A stretch of 64,000 bases of DNA from Roseibium aggregatum IAM 12614. Its GTDB lineage: Bacteria > Pseudomonadota > Alphaproteobacteria > Rhizobiales > Stappiaceae. The DNA lies in NCBI RefSeq assembly GCF_000168975.1, contig NZ_AAUW01000004.1, positions 248,001-312,000 on the forward strand. The letters are read 5' to 3'. Shown piece after piece: positions 16,910 through 26,265 of the stretch (its first letter is position 1; every line of letters starts with the position of its first letter). The position numbers and the translations under genes are program-made. The notes under the pieces were generated by a model. The model did no database searches. It was not told the DNA's origin and saw only the letters and a program-made list of their open reading frames with translations.

Positions 16910-19840
16910 TTATTCGGCGGCGTCGTGAGCCCTTTGAGGCCGTCTTTGCAGCAGTTCCTGCAGGAATTGGCCTGTGTAGCTTTCGGACACCTCGGCCACA
17001 TCTTCCGGGCGTCCGGTCGCAACCACCGTACCGCCGCCGTCACCACCTTCCGGCCCGAGGTCGATGATCCAGTCTGCCGTCTTGATGACTTCCAGATTGT
17101 GCTCAATCACCAGCACCGTGTTTCCCTGGTCGACAAGCTCATGCAGCACTTCCAGAAGTTTGGCGACGTCATGGAAGTGAAGACCCGTCGTCGGCTCGTC
17201 CAGTATGTACAGCGTCCGGCCTGTCGAACGCTTCGAGAGCTCCTTGGCAAGCTTTACCCGCTGTGCTTCCCCACCTGAAAGCGTAGTCGCCTGCTGACCA
17301 ACCTTGATGTAGCCTAGACCCACACGTGCCAGGGTCTCCATCTTGTCGCGCACGGCTGGAACCGCGGAAAAGAAGACTGCAGCTTCGTCCACTGTCATAT
17401 CGAGCACATCAGCAATCGACTTGCCCTTGAACTCGACCTCGAGCGTTTCCCGATTGTAGCGCTTGCCTTTGCAGACGTCGCAGGTGACGTAGACATCCGG
17501 CAGGAAGTGCATCTCGATCTTGATGACACCATCGCCCTGACAGGCTTCGCAGCGGCCGCCTTTCACGTTGAAAGAGAACCGGCCGGGCTGATAGCCTCTT
17601 GCCTTGGCCTCCGGCATGCCTGCGAACCACTCGCGGATCGGGGTAAAGGCTCCGGTGTACGTTGCCGGGTTCGACCGTGGCGTCCGTCCGATCGGAGACT
17701 GGTCAATGTCGATGACCTTGTCGAGAACCTCCAGGCCTTCAATGCGATCATGTGGGGCAGGGTTGTCCCTTGCGCCGTTGAGGCGGCGGGCGGCAGCCTT
17801 ATAGAGCGTGTCGATCAGGAACGTGGACTTGCCACCTCCGGAAACGCCGGTGACACAGGTGAAGGTGCCGAGCGGCACATCGACATCGATGTGCTTGAGG
17901 TTATTGCCGCGTGCGCCGCGAACGGAGATCTTCCGTTTCTTGTTGATTTTCCGGCGCTCGTCGTTGCACGACACCATTTTTGCTCCGGACAGATACTGGC
18001 CTGTCAGCGAGTTCGGGTTGGCCATGATTTCGGAAGGGGTGCCCTTGGCGACGATCTGGCCGCCATGAACACCGGCCCCCGGTCCCACATCGACCACATA
18101 ATCAGCCGTCAGAACGGCATCTTCGTCGTGTTCAACGACAATCACCGTGTTGCCGAGATCGCGCAGATGTTTGAGCGTTTCCAAGAGCCGGGCGTTGTCG
18201 CGCTGATGAAGACCGATGGATGGTTCATCCAGTACGTAAAGAACGCCTGTCAGACCCGAACCGATCTGCGATGCGAGGCGGATGCGCTGGCTCTCACCGC
18301 CTGAAAGGGTACCGGAAGACCGTGAAAGCGTCAGATACTCAAGTCCGACATCGTTCAGGAACTTCAGCCTCTCGCGGATTTCCTTCAGAATGCGGCCGGC
18401 GATTTCTGTCTGTTTGTCGTTCAGTTGCGCGGGAAGAGCTTCGAACCACTTGCTGGCTTCGCGGATGGAATGTTCGGTGATCTGACCGATATGCTTGCCG
18501 GCAATCTTCACGGCCAGCGCTTCGGGCTTCAGGCGGAAGCCGTTGCAGGCAGGGCAGGCGTGATCTGACTGGAACCTGGCAAGCTCTTCGCGAACCCAGG
18601 TGGATTCCGTCTCGCGCCAGCGCCGTTCGATATTGCCGATGACACCTTCGAAGGTCTTTTCGGTCCGATAGCTGCGGACACCGTCGTCATAAACGAATTC
18701 GATCTTCGCATTGCCGGTGCCGTGCAGGATTGCGTCGCGCACCTCGGAGGGAAGATCTTTCCACGGGGTCGCCATGGAAACCTTGAAGTGGCTGCACAAC
18801 GCTTCAAGCGTCTGCGCATAATAAGGAGACGTAGACCCGGTCTTCGCCCACGGCAGCACTGCTCCTTCGCGCAGGGACAGTGAGTGGTCGGGCACCACCA
18901 GATCTTCCTCGAACGCAAGCGTCGTTCCAAGGCCGTCACAGGTGGGGCAGGCCCCAAAAGGATTGTTGAACGAGAATAGCCGCGGTTCGATTTCTGAAAT
19001 CGTGAAACCGGAGACGGGGCAGGCGAATTTTTCGGAAAAGATTATCCGCTCCGTATTGCCGTTCTCGTCCGTCTTGTCGGCGAATTCTGCAATCGCGATA
19101 CCGTCGGCAAGCTTCAGCGCAGTTTCCAGGGAATCCGCAAGTCTGCCGGAAATATCGTCCCGAACCACAATACGGTCCACGACAACGTCGATGTCGTGCT
19201 TGAACTTCTTGTCGAGGGCAGGGGCTTCGGAAATTTCATGGAAGGTGCCGTCGATCTTGACGCGCTGGAAGCCCTTCTTCATCAGCTCGGCAAGTTCCTT
19301 GCGGTATTCTCCCTTGCGACCGCGAACCATTGGGGCCAGCAGATAGAGGCGCGCGCCTTCTTCGAGTTCCAGAATGCGGTCGACCATCTGGCTGACGGTC
19401 TGGCTTTCGATCGGCAGGCCCGTCGCGGGCGAATAGGGGATCCCGACCCGCGCAAACAGAAGGCGCATGTAGTCGTAGATCTCCGTAACCGTTCCAACCG
19501 TCGAGCGCGGGTTACGAGATGTGGTCTTCTGTTCAATGGAGATTGCCGGCGACAGGCCATCGATCTGGTCGACATCCGGCTTCTGCATCATTTCCAGGAA
19601 CTGACGTGCGTAGGCCGACAGACTTTCCACATACCGGCGCTGACCCTCGGCATAGATGGTGTCGAAGGCCAGTGACGATTTTCCGGACCCTGACAAGCCG
19701 GTCATCACAATAAGCTTGTCGCGAGGCAGATCCAGGTCGACACCCTTGAGGTTATGCTCCCGCGCGCCGCGGATGCTGATGACCCGGGTAGGGTCTGCCT
19801 TCAAGGCTTCTTCCGACTGCGATCCCTTGCCTGTCTTCAT
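16910..19840 (-). CDS. uvrA: Excinuclease ABC subunit A
   Basis: 976 residues from the ATG at 19840 ([20 protein letters not shown]); the frame remains open upstream to 20164 but that part is not conserved. Two ABC modules are present: Walker A sites GLSGSGKSS and GVSGGGKST, signatures [12 protein letters not shown] and [12 protein letters not shown]. Zinc-binding cysteines occur at CPTCDG, CPACNG and the C-terminal [16 protein letters not shown] pair. UvrA recognises bulky DNA lesions and loads UvrB. It is divergent from ssb across a 581-bp gap with a possible LexA box. Confidence 0.98.
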   Translation of the reverse strand: MKTGKGSQSEEALKADPTRVISIRGAREHNLKGVDLDLPRDKLIVMTGLSGSGKSSLAFDTIYAEGQRRYVESLSAYARQFLEMMQKPDVDQIDGLSPAISIEQKTTSRNPRSTVGTVTEIYDYMRLLFARVGIPYSPATGLPIESQTVSQMVDRILELEEGARLYLLAPMVRGRKGEYRKELAELMKKGFQRVKIDGTFHEISEAPALDKKFKHDIDVVVDRIVVRDDISGRLADSLETALKLADGIAIAEFADKTDENGNTERIIFSEKFACPVSGFTISEIEPRLFSFNNPFGACPTCDGLGTTLAFEEDLVVPDHSLSLREGAVLPWAKTGSTSPYYAQTLEALCSHFKVSMATPWKDLPSEVRDAILHGTGNAKIEFVYDDGVRSYRTEKTFEGVIGNIERRWRETESTWVREELARFQSDHACPACNGFRLKPEALAVKIAGKHIGQITEHSIREASKWFEALPAQLNDKQTEIAGRILKEIRERLKFLNDVGLEYLTLSRSSGTLSGGESQRIRLASQIGSGLTGVLYVLDEPSIGLHQRDNARLLETLKHLRDLGNTVIVVEHDEDAVLTADYVVDVGPGAGVHGGQIVAKGTPSEIMANPNSLTGQYLSGAKMVSCNDERRKINKKRKISVRGARGNNLKHIDVDVPLGTFTCVTGVSGGGKSTFLIDTLYKAAARRLNGARDNPAPHDRIEGLEVLDKVIDIDQSPIGRTPRSNPATYTGAFTPIREWFAGMPEAKARGYQPGRFSFNVKGGRCEACQGDGVIKIEMHFLPDVYVTCDVCKGKRYNRETLEVEFKGKSIADVLDMTVDEAAVFFSAVPAVRDKMETLARVGLGYIKVGQQATTLSGGEAQRVKLAKELSKRSTGRTLYILDEPTTGLHFHDVAKLLEVLHELVDQGNTVLVIEHNLEVIKTADWIIDLGPEGGDGGGTVVATGRPEDVAEVSESYTGQFLQELLQRRPQRAHDAAE

Positions 19841-20421
19841 CGTCGTTCTTCCTGACCGCACGCGGCGCCTGATGCCGTTTGATGCCTGCGCATGCGCTAG
19901 AGATGTTCCATTAAAGATGGTCTGTTGCCCCGATATAGCAGTTTCGGGCGGAGCTTCCAGTGAGGCATATCCGATATCTTGGCCAAAGCCGTTTCGGTTA
20001 CGATGCCTGATTGAATCGCTTTTACAGAAATGATAAGAACAAAACAAGTACATTGACGGGCGTCCCGTCAGGAGAACGACCTGATAGGGAGGGCAGGCCG
20101 GCACAAAGCGCGAGGTTATGTCCTGACATACAGTCCTGGAAGGGTTGGAACAAAAACGGGGCAAATTGTAACGAGCCGCAATTCATGGTGGTATCTTTGG
20201 GAGCTGCTCGAATTTTGGGCGCACGATGCAGGTGGCAAATTTCGTGCTGCCTTGTGGAAAATGGTTGAAGGCAGGCGAAAATAGCGGCGAAGCTGTTGGC
20301 GGGCCGCTAGGGTTCTGGTTTCTAGCAGCAAAGCTTGCAGCGCGGGCTGATTGCCGGAACGTGCCGGAGAAGCACGTGGAAATCGGCGGTCTGGTCAGCG
20401 AAAAACAAACAGGAGTTCAGT
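19841..20421. other. 581-bp divergent intergenic region uvrA-ssb
   Basis: It holds no clear gene. It must contain both promoters. One LexA-like element is seen at 20037-20051. A short dyad GACGGGCGTCCCGTC lies next to it. Open frames crossing it are extensions of uvrA or ssb frames. Confidence 0.6.
20037..20051. promoter_or_regulatory. Candidate LexA (SOS) box
   Basis: GAAC-N7-GTAC, one mismatch from the alphaproteobacterial LexA consensus GAACN7GAAC (GTTCN7GTTC on the other strand). It lies in the uvrA-ssb divergent region, 197 bases from the uvrA start; uvrA is an SOS gene in many alphaproteobacteria. The distance and mismatch make it tentative. Confidence 0.4.
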
Positions 20422-20970
20422 ATGGCGGGCAGCGTCAACAAAGTAATTTTGGTCGGCAATCTGGGAGCAGACCCGGAAATCCGCCGCACGCAGGATGGCC
20501 GCCCGATCGCCAATCTCCGGATTGCGACGTCGGAATCCTGGCGTGATCGCAACACCGGCGAGCGCCGTGAGAAGACGGAATGGCACCGGGTGGTGATCTT
20601 CAACGACGGTTTGTGCAAAGTCGCCGAGCAGTATCTGCGCAAAGGCTCGAAGGTCTATCTCGAAGGTCAGCTTCAGACCCGCAAATGGCAGGACCAGTCA
20701 GGCCAGGATCGGTATTCGACGGAAATCGTATTGCAGGGCTTCAACTCCAACCTGACCATGCTTGACGGCCGCGGCGAAGGCGGCGGGGCATCAGGTGGTC
20801 TCCCCGATTACGGCAACGAGCCGCAGGGCGGCGGGGGCGGCTTTGGCGGTGGCGGTTCCGGAGGGAATTTCGGCGGCGGCTACGGTGGTGGTTCCAGCAG
20901 CGGTGGCGGTTACGGCGGCCCGTCCGGTGGCGGCGGCAGCGGCCCTATGGACGACGAGATCCCGTTCTGA
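20422..20970 (+). CDS. ssb: Single-stranded DNA-binding protein
   Basis: 182 residues from the ATG at 20422 ([19 protein letters not shown]), preceded by AGGAG. The OB fold covers about 1-110. A glycine-rich linker spans about 120-170, and the tail ends DDEIPF, the acidic tip that docks partner proteins. The upstream open frame is not used. SSB coats single-stranded DNA in replication and repair. Divergent from uvrA, a common arrangement in alphaproteobacteria. Confidence 0.98.
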   Translation: MAGSVNKVILVGNLGADPEIRRTQDGRPIANLRIATSESWRDRNTGERREKTEWHRVVIFNDGLCKVAEQYLRKGSKVYLEGQLQTRKWQDQSGQDRYSTEIVLQGFNSNLTMLDGRGEGGGASGGLPDYGNEPQGGGGGFGGGGSGGNFGGGYGGGSSSGGGYGGPSGGGGSGPMDDEIPF

Positions 20971-20991
20971 TCCGGACTTTTTGTTCCATGT

Positions 20992-21014
20992 GCGGCCCCT
21001 GCCATTGGGGCCGC
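20992..21014. terminator. Convergent hairpin after ssb
   Basis: GCGGCCCC (20992-20999) and GGGGCCGC (21007-21014) form a perfect 8-bp stem with a 7-base loop between the convergent ssb and HExxH genes. The T run is poor, so the terminator role is probable rather than certain. Confidence 0.6.
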
Positions 21015-21031
21015 GCATCATGGAATGTTGA

Positions 21032-21508
21032 TCAGCCGCCCACGTGTGGGTCGTAAGGCGTGCTTGGATCATCAACACCGTCATAATATTCCTTCGCAGT
21101 GCCAAGGCCGCAATGGTAGACGGCTTCTTCCGCACGCGTATCGCCACCGGTGATCGGTGCGCCATTGTGGTGTGCGAACTCGTGGATGATAGTCGCCAAC
21201 ACCATCCATCTGCCCATATTGAAAGCTCTGTCGCCTATCGCGATTTCGCCCGAAGGAACATGAATTTCCCCGTGCAGCGGTGATATCGTCGGGCCGTAAT
21301 TCACCCAGATCGTGCTGTCATTGATCATGTCCGACAGGCTGCGTCCTTTGGGCAGTGTGCGGAAATAGGCATTACAGGACGGGTTGTTCTTGACCATCTT
21401 GAACAATTTGTTCCGGGCCCACTTCAGCTTTGAATACTGGGATGAATCGAAACTGGTGTATTTCCACATCGGTGACGAATGGTCACCGACATTGAATTGA
21501 AACGGCAT
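21032..21508 (-). CDS. Orphan HExxH putative zinc metallopeptidase
   Basis: 158 residues from the ATG at 21508 (MPFQFNVGDHSSP), preceded by GGAG. The frame is open to 21694, but the extra 62 residues look non-coding. The zinc motif is IIHEFAHHNGAP, followed by GGDTRAEEAVYHCG, where Asp or Glu could supply the third ligand. This recalls deuterolysin-like (M35) or M91-like toxin peptidases, but the GTxDxxYG motif of M35 is not met. No signal peptide is seen. No neighbouring immunity or secretion gene. Function unassigned. Confidence 0.6.
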   Translation of the reverse strand: MPFQFNVGDHSSPMWKYTSFDSSQYSKLKWARNKLFKMVKNNPSCNAYFRTLPKGRSLSDMINDSTIWVNYGPTISPLHGEIHVPSGEIAIGDRAFNMGRWMVLATIIHEFAHHNGAPITGGDTRAEEAVYHCGLGTAKEYYDGVDDPSTPYDPHVGG

Positions 21509-21947
21509 GTTGCACTCCGGCTTTTTCACTAATTCGTGATGCCGTGATACGTCGTCGCAGCGAACGGTGAAGTGACGACAGTCACTTTGAAGCGCTTTTA
21601 AAAATACCCGCGATTTGGCAGTGAGCAAACGTTCGGAAGGCCAATCCGAGCAAAGCGGGTACGAGGCATTATCGCCACACTTGTCTGATTTCAAACCTGT
21701 GTATAACCGCGCCCCTTAACCATCTGATGAACCCTGTTATAGTATCAAGCGTTTACAGACGCAGTTTCAGGGAGTCGGAGGGCGGCTCCGGTTATATGGA
21801 AACTGCAAAGCCCGCACCATGCGCGTTAAACCGAGATCGGTCGCGCATGTGCTGGAACGTCTTCGATCCTGGCAGGGAATGATAAAATCTGGAAGACTTG
21901 GGCAAGGCTTCGGGTTCTAACAGACATAAAACAAACGGGCTTAAACA
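21509..21947. other. 439-bp intergenic region between HExxH gene and L,D-transpeptidase
   Basis: Divergent promoter region. Minus-strand frame 21509-21694 is an upstream extension of the HExxH frame that I do not accept. A TATAGT at about 21740 could be a -10 element for the L,D-transpeptidase gene. I see no gene or RNA here. Confidence 0.4.
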
Positions 21948-23933
21948 ATGCGAGCGAATGAAATGGCACTGGGCGAAGGTTCCAGGAAAAACCGGACACG
22001 CTCTGTGCTTGGCGCGTCCCTCAGAGCCGGCCTGATGGCGACGGTTCTCTTTTCCGGTTTCAATCTTGCGACTGTCGAAACGGCAACCGCGCAAGGCCTG
22101 TTTCAGCGCCTGTTCAACCCTGAAGCGCATCGGCGCCAGCAGGAGCGGGAACGGCAGCAGCAACAGCAGGATCTGCGCAAGAAGGTTGTTAGCGCCAGGG
22201 TCTCAGCTCCGCGTTACCTCAATTACACGCCCGACAGCTGGAAAACGGTCTCTCTTGCAGAACTGTCGGAGATGAAAACCGCCGAGGTACAGCCGGACGT
22301 GCAGTCTGGTGAAGTTGCCGAAACACCGGCCGTTGAGAGCGATAGCTTGCCTCAGGCTCCTGTCGTGCCGACTGCGTTCGACGCTGCGCGCCCGGCGTTG
22401 AAGAAGGTGTCTCTGACGGTTCTGCCGGAAGTTGGCGAAGCGGTTATCTCCTATTATCGCGAACATCCCGATTTCGTGTGGGTCAAGGACGGTAAGCCGA
22501 CCGACAAGGCAATGGCCATGCGCCGCGGCCTGGGGGACACCGCCAAATATGCGCTTAACCCGGATGACTACCTTGTAGATCTTCCCGCGACCGCCGGACT
22601 GGAAGGCGAGGCGCTTGAAGCCGCGATGATGCGGTTCGAAATGGAAATGAGCGCAGCGGTTCTGACGTATGTTCTGGATTCCAGACGCGGCCGTGTCGAT
22701 CCGAACCGCATCTCAGAGTATCACGACCTGCCTCGGCACGCGGTCGATCTTGTCAGCGCTCTGGAAGGCTTCAAGAATGCATCGGACGTCGAAGCTGAAG
22801 TCGCGAATGTGCAGCCGCAAAGCGACCACTTCCGCAAACTGACGGAAGAGCTTGCCCGCCTGAAAGCTGAAGACGAGGACGCCGACCAGATCGTTATCGC
22901 GCCGGATACTTTTCTCAAGGCGGGCAAGTCCAGCCCTGAAATGAAGAATATCGTTGCCGCGATCAACAAGAACGGTTCAGAGGAACTCAAGACGGCTCAT
23001 GCAGAAACGCTGACCGCCTACGACGGCGCAGAACTCTATTCTCCGGAACTTGTCGAGCTGGTGAAGGCTTTCCAGAAGGAAGCCAAACTCACCCCGGATG
23101 GCATCATCGGCAAGAACACCATCAATGCGATGGTGGGGGAAACAAACGCGGCAAAGATCGCCAAGGTCGAACTGGCCATGGAGCGGAGCCGCTGGTTGCC
23201 CGAGCAACTTGGCGAACGCAAGGTCTTCATCAATCAGGCAGCCTTCACGGCAACCTATACGGCACCAGGCGAAGACCCGCTGAGCATGCGTGTCGTTGTC
23301 GGCAAGAAGTCCAATCAGACCAACTTCTTTTACGACAAGATCCAGATCGTTGAATACAATCCCTATTGGGGCGTGCCGTATTCGATCATCGTCAATGAAA
23401 TGCTGCCGAAACTCGCCAAGGATCCCAGCTATCTCGACCGTGCCGGCTACGAAGTCACGACACCGGGCGGCCGCCAGATCTCCTCGTCTGCAGTCGATTG
23501 GTACGCGGTTGCCTCCAAACAGCAATCCGTCAATGTTCGCCAGTATCCGGGCAGCTCAAATGCGCTTGGGGAGGTCAAGATCCTCTTCCCCAACAAGCAT
23601 CACATCTACATGCATGACACGCCGGCAAAGAGCCTCTTCAAGAAGGACATGCGCGCTTACAGCCACGGCTGTATCCGCCTTCAAGACCCCAAGGCCATGG
23701 CCGCTGCTGTTCTCGGGAAGTCGAAGGACTATGTGAGTTCCCGTATCTCGGGTGGCCAGAACGAACAGGAACGGGTGACGGGTGATATTCCGGTCTATGT
23801 GTCCTACTTCACAGCATGGCCGGAGCAGGACGGGACTATCGGCTTCTATACCGATGTCTACGACAGGGACATGCACCTGTTGGAGGCAATCGAGAAAACA
23901 GAAGCTGCTCGCGAAAAAGTCAGAACGTCCTGA
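21948..23933 (+). CDS. L,D-transpeptidase, YcbB/LdtD-like
   Basis: 661 residues. An N-terminal hydrophobic segment (about 26-50, LRAGLMATVLFSGFNLATVETATA) looks like a signal peptide with probable cleavage after ATA. A Q-rich stretch follows. A large domain similar to the YcbB scaffold spans about 140-340, then a peptidoglycan-binding repeat (ELVELVKAFQKEAKLTPDGIIGKNTINAM) and a YkuD catalytic domain ending in SHGCIRL with Cys575. Such enzymes make 3-3 crosslinks in peptidoglycan. An ATG four codons downstream (21960) is an alternative start. A strong terminator follows. Confidence 0.92.
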   Translation: MRANEMALGEGSRKNRTRSVLGASLRAGLMATVLFSGFNLATVETATAQGLFQRLFNPEAHRRQQERERQQQQQDLRKKVVSARVSAPRYLNYTPDSWKTVSLAELSEMKTAEVQPDVQSGEVAETPAVESDSLPQAPVVPTAFDAARPALKKVSLTVLPEVGEAVISYYREHPDFVWVKDGKPTDKAMAMRRGLGDTAKYALNPDDYLVDLPATAGLEGEALEAAMMRFEMEMSAAVLTYVLDSRRGRVDPNRISEYHDLPRHAVDLVSALEGFKNASDVEAEVANVQPQSDHFRKLTEELARLKAEDEDADQIVIAPDTFLKAGKSSPEMKNIVAAINKNGSEELKTAHAETLTAYDGAELYSPELVELVKAFQKEAKLTPDGIIGKNTINAMVGETNAAKIAKVELAMERSRWLPEQLGERKVFINQAAFTATYTAPGEDPLSMRVVVGKKSNQTNFFYDKIQIVEYNPYWGVPYSIIVNEMLPKLAKDPSYLDRAGYEVTTPGGRQISSSAVDWYAVASKQQSVNVRQYPGSSNALGEVKILFPNKHHIYMHDTPAKSLFKKDMRAYSHGCIRLQDPKAMAAAVLGKSKDYVSSRISGGQNEQERVTGDIPVYVSYFTAWPEQDGTIGFYTDVYDRDMHLLEAIEKTEAAREKVRTS

Positions 23934-23950
23934 GTAAGGACTGCAATCAA

Positions 23951-23983
23951 AAACCGCCGAAGGGAAACCTCCGGCGGTTTTTT
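23951..23983 (+). terminator. Terminator after L,D-transpeptidase gene
   Basis: AAACCGCCG (23951-23959) pairs with CGGCGGTTT (23972-23980), extended inward by AGG/CCT around a GAAA loop, and is followed by T residues. Confidence 0.9.
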
Positions 23984-24006
23984 GTTTCTTGTTCGAACGG
24001 TCAGTC

Positions 24007-25104
24007 TCAGGATGCTCCGCCAAGACATCCCTTCAAGGCGTCTGCAAGCCCCTTCAGGAGTTGCGGATAAAGGTCCGGTCCGTTTTCCAACCCGGTTCCC
24101 AGCGGGTCGAGCGCGGCTGACTTTGCGTTACTGCCTTCCAGAACAACGGAAACCAGCTTGGCGTCGAATTGCGGTTCCTGAAAGACGCAACTGACATTGA
24201 GCTCGCTGATCTTCTTCTGAATCTCCTTGATCCTGTCCGCGCTGGACAAGGCTTCAGGAGAAACGGTAACCGAGCCGCTCGCCTCGATATCGTAGTGATG
24301 TTCGAAGTGGTGGTAGGCGTCGTGGAACACGATGAACTTGCGGTCCGTCAACGGGGCAAGTTCGGCGGAAATTTCCTCGTCTAGTTCACTGATCCGTTTG
24401 GCAAAGGCGGCTGCGTTCTTTTTGTAAACATCGGCATTGGCAGGATCCCGTTCTGCAAGAGTATCTGCCATGATCTTTGCGATCTCGATGCCGTTTTCCG
24501 GATTGAGCCAGATATGCGGATCAACAGCACCATGCTCCGCGTGATCATGCTCTGCCTCGTTGGCGTGATCATCGTGATCGGAGGCGCCTTGAGCCTTCTC
24601 ATGTTCCTCAGCGTGGTCATGTTCATCGGCTGAATGGTCGTGGTCGTCTCCGGCATGCTCGCCTTCCACATCACCATCTTCATGGTCGTGGTCATGCGCG
24701 TCGAAGCTGGCACCTTCCCGGATGTCGAGCTGACGGATTCCCGAAGCCTCTATCAGCTCGACCGATACGGCATTTTTCGCCATGGTTTCGATGGGCTTCT
24801 GGAGGGAGGGCGCCAACTCCGGCCCGACCCAGAACACCACATCGGCCCCTTGAAGCAGAAAAGCCTGGGACGGTTTTAACGCATACCCATGGGGAGAAGA
24901 TGCTCCGTCGATGAGCACATACGGGGTCCCGACACCTTCCATAACGGCGGCAGCGATGGAGTGGAGCGGTTTGATCGAGGTAACGACCGAAGGGGCTTCG
25001 GCATGTGCGTTCACAGCCAGGGTCAGAAGCGCAGCGGTAGCAGGAGCCGTCAGCCGAAGCGAGCGGTAGACGCCGGCTTGGATCGCGGTAAAGGAGAGGG
25101 GCAT
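24007..25104 (-). CDS. znuA: Zinc ABC transporter substrate-binding protein ZnuA
   Basis: 365 residues. A signal peptide (about 1-35, ending VNAHA) precedes the mature start EAPSVVTSIKPLHSIAAAVMEGVG. Ligand regions SPHGYALKPSQ, VDPHIWLNPENG and FHDAYHHFEHHY are those of cluster A-I zinc binders. A long His/Asp/Glu-rich insert (about 135-200) is the metal-scavenging loop of ZnuA. The gene stands alone: znuB, znuC and zur are not in the window. Two Zur-like boxes lie immediately upstream. Confidence 0.95.
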   Translation of the reverse strand: MPLSFTAIQAGVYRSLRLTAPATAALLTLAVNAHAEAPSVVTSIKPLHSIAAAVMEGVGTPYVLIDGASSPHGYALKPSQAFLLQGADVVFWVGPELAPSLQKPIETMAKNAVSVELIEASGIRQLDIREGASFDAHDHDHEDGDVEGEHAGDDHDHSADEHDHAEEHEKAQGASDHDDHANEAEHDHAEHGAVDPHIWLNPENGIEIAKIMADTLAERDPANADVYKKNAAAFAKRISELDEEISAELAPLTDRKFIVFHDAYHHFEHHYDIEASGSVTVSPEALSSADRIKEIQKKISELNVSCVFQEPQFDAKLVSVVLEGSNAKSAALDPLGTGLENGPDLYPQLLKGLADALKGCLGGAS

Positions 25105-25126
25105 CGGATGTGACTTCCACAGGGAT

Positions 25127-25154
25127 GTAATTATGTAACGTGTAATTTTATAAC
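25127..25154 (-). promoter_or_regulatory. Tandem Zur-like boxes upstream of znuA
   Basis: GTAATTATGTAAC at 25127-25139 and GTAATTTTATAAC at 25142-25154 are both near-palindromes of the GTTAT-N3-ATAAC type bound by alphaproteobacterial Zur. They begin 23 bases before the znuA start, where a repressor would block transcription under zinc sufficiency. Confidence 0.65.
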
Positions 25155-25277
25155 GTTCAGGATTTTGTTTTTCAAGTCCAATTGTGCTGGTTTGTTGCCA
25201 GGAGCGTTTTCGAACGTCTTGGTTTGCCGGCTGCCAGCGGGTAGACTTTAGAAAAATGCCGATGGATCAAAAGCTTC

Positions 25278-26135
25278 ATGCACACTGATACTGAAAGTCT
25301 GACGGAGGGTTTTCTGCAGCCGTTTCCGCCCAAAGCTGCACAACTGATCGTTACGATCTACGGCGATATCGTCGAACCGCGCGGCGGCGTGTTGTGGATG
25401 GGAGATCTCATCAGCCTGTGCGCCAGTTTCGGGGTCAATGAATCCCTGGTCAGAACGGCCGTTTCTCGTCTGGTGTCGAAAGGCCAACTGACGGGTGAGA
25501 GGGAAGGCCGGCGCAGCTTCTATGCTTTGACGCCGGACGCGCGAGAAGAGTACCACCTCGCGGCCGATTTGTTCTATGGGCCCGAAGATACCGATTGCGG
25601 CTGGCTGTTGACCCATTGCACTGAGGCCGCAGATCAGGCGATTCTGATGCGGTTCGGTTTTGCCTCCCTGGAAGGCAATGTTTTTATCGGTGCTGACAGG
25701 CCGGGGCGCCCGCTTCTTGGCACAACTTTTCGCGCAACGGACGTTCCCAACCGGGGCGACCTGAAAGACATCGCCAGTTCCGCGTTTGGTCTTGGTTCTC
25801 TTGCCTGTGACTACGCGGAGTTTGTGTCGCGCTTCGGGCCGATGCAGGACCTTGTGGCAAGAGGGCTTTTGCCCCGGTCCGCGCTGCTGTTTCGTCTCGC
25901 GCTCGTGCATGCCTACCGCGGCATTCGCTTGCGAGACCCGCGGCTGCCACGCTCGGTTTTGCCGAAAGACTGGAGCGGTTATGAGGCAAGATCTCTATTT
26001 GCGGCCCTCTACCGAAACCTGTCTCCAGGTGCTGACGGTTATATCGCCCAAAACCTGATGAACCAGGACGGCCTGTTGGCCGAAGAACCAGATGCTGTGC
26101 TGAAACGGATGCAGGCCCTGTCATCAAGTATCTGA
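25278..26135 (+). CDS. paaX: Phenylacetate-responsive transcriptional repressor PaaX
   Basis: 285 residues. The N-terminal winged helix (QLIVTIYGDIVEPRGGVLWMGDLISLCASFGVNESLVRTAVSRLVSKGQL) and the middle and C-terminal PaaX domains (GYEARSLFAALYR) match the family. PaaX represses paa genes until it binds phenylacetyl-CoA. It is immediately upstream of paaA on the same strand and divergent from znuA. The 130-bp gap to paaA contains an inverted repeat that is a plausible operator. Confidence 0.95.
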   Translation: MHTDTESLTEGFLQPFPPKAAQLIVTIYGDIVEPRGGVLWMGDLISLCASFGVNESLVRTAVSRLVSKGQLTGEREGRRSFYALTPDAREEYHLAADLFYGPEDTDCGWLLTHCTEAADQAILMRFGFASLEGNVFIGADRPGRPLLGTTFRATDVPNRGDLKDIASSAFGLGSLACDYAEFVSRFGPMQDLVARGLLPRSALLFRLALVHAYRGIRLRDPRLPRSVLPKDWSGYEARSLFAALYRNLSPGADGYIAQNLMNQDGLLAEEPDAVLKRMQALSSSI

Positions 26136-26178
26136 AATAATTACCAAAATAAGATTATGGGAGTGATCAAACCAAAAA

Positions 26179-26217
26179 CATCACAGAAATAATTAAATTC
26201 ACGCTTTTTCTGTGATG
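26179..26217 (+). promoter_or_regulatory. Inverted-repeat operator upstream of paaA (candidate PaaX site)
   Basis: CATCACAGAAA (26179-26189) and TTTCTGTGATG (26207-26217) are perfect 11-base arms with a 17-base spacer, giving TCACA-N25-TGTGA. The TGTGA half-site agrees with the TRTGA core in the published PaaX consensus. The same spacing occurs upstream of paaG (35377-35411). Confidence 0.65.
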
Positions 26218-26265
26218 CTTTGTGAGGTATCCTTTCGGAAATTCAACATGACGAAAGGAGGCGTC

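Noticed and set aside
19841..20164. N-terminal extension of uvrA by 108 residues
   Set aside because: The extra residues do not match UvrA, and the family start MKTG...[12 protein letters not shown] is at 19840.
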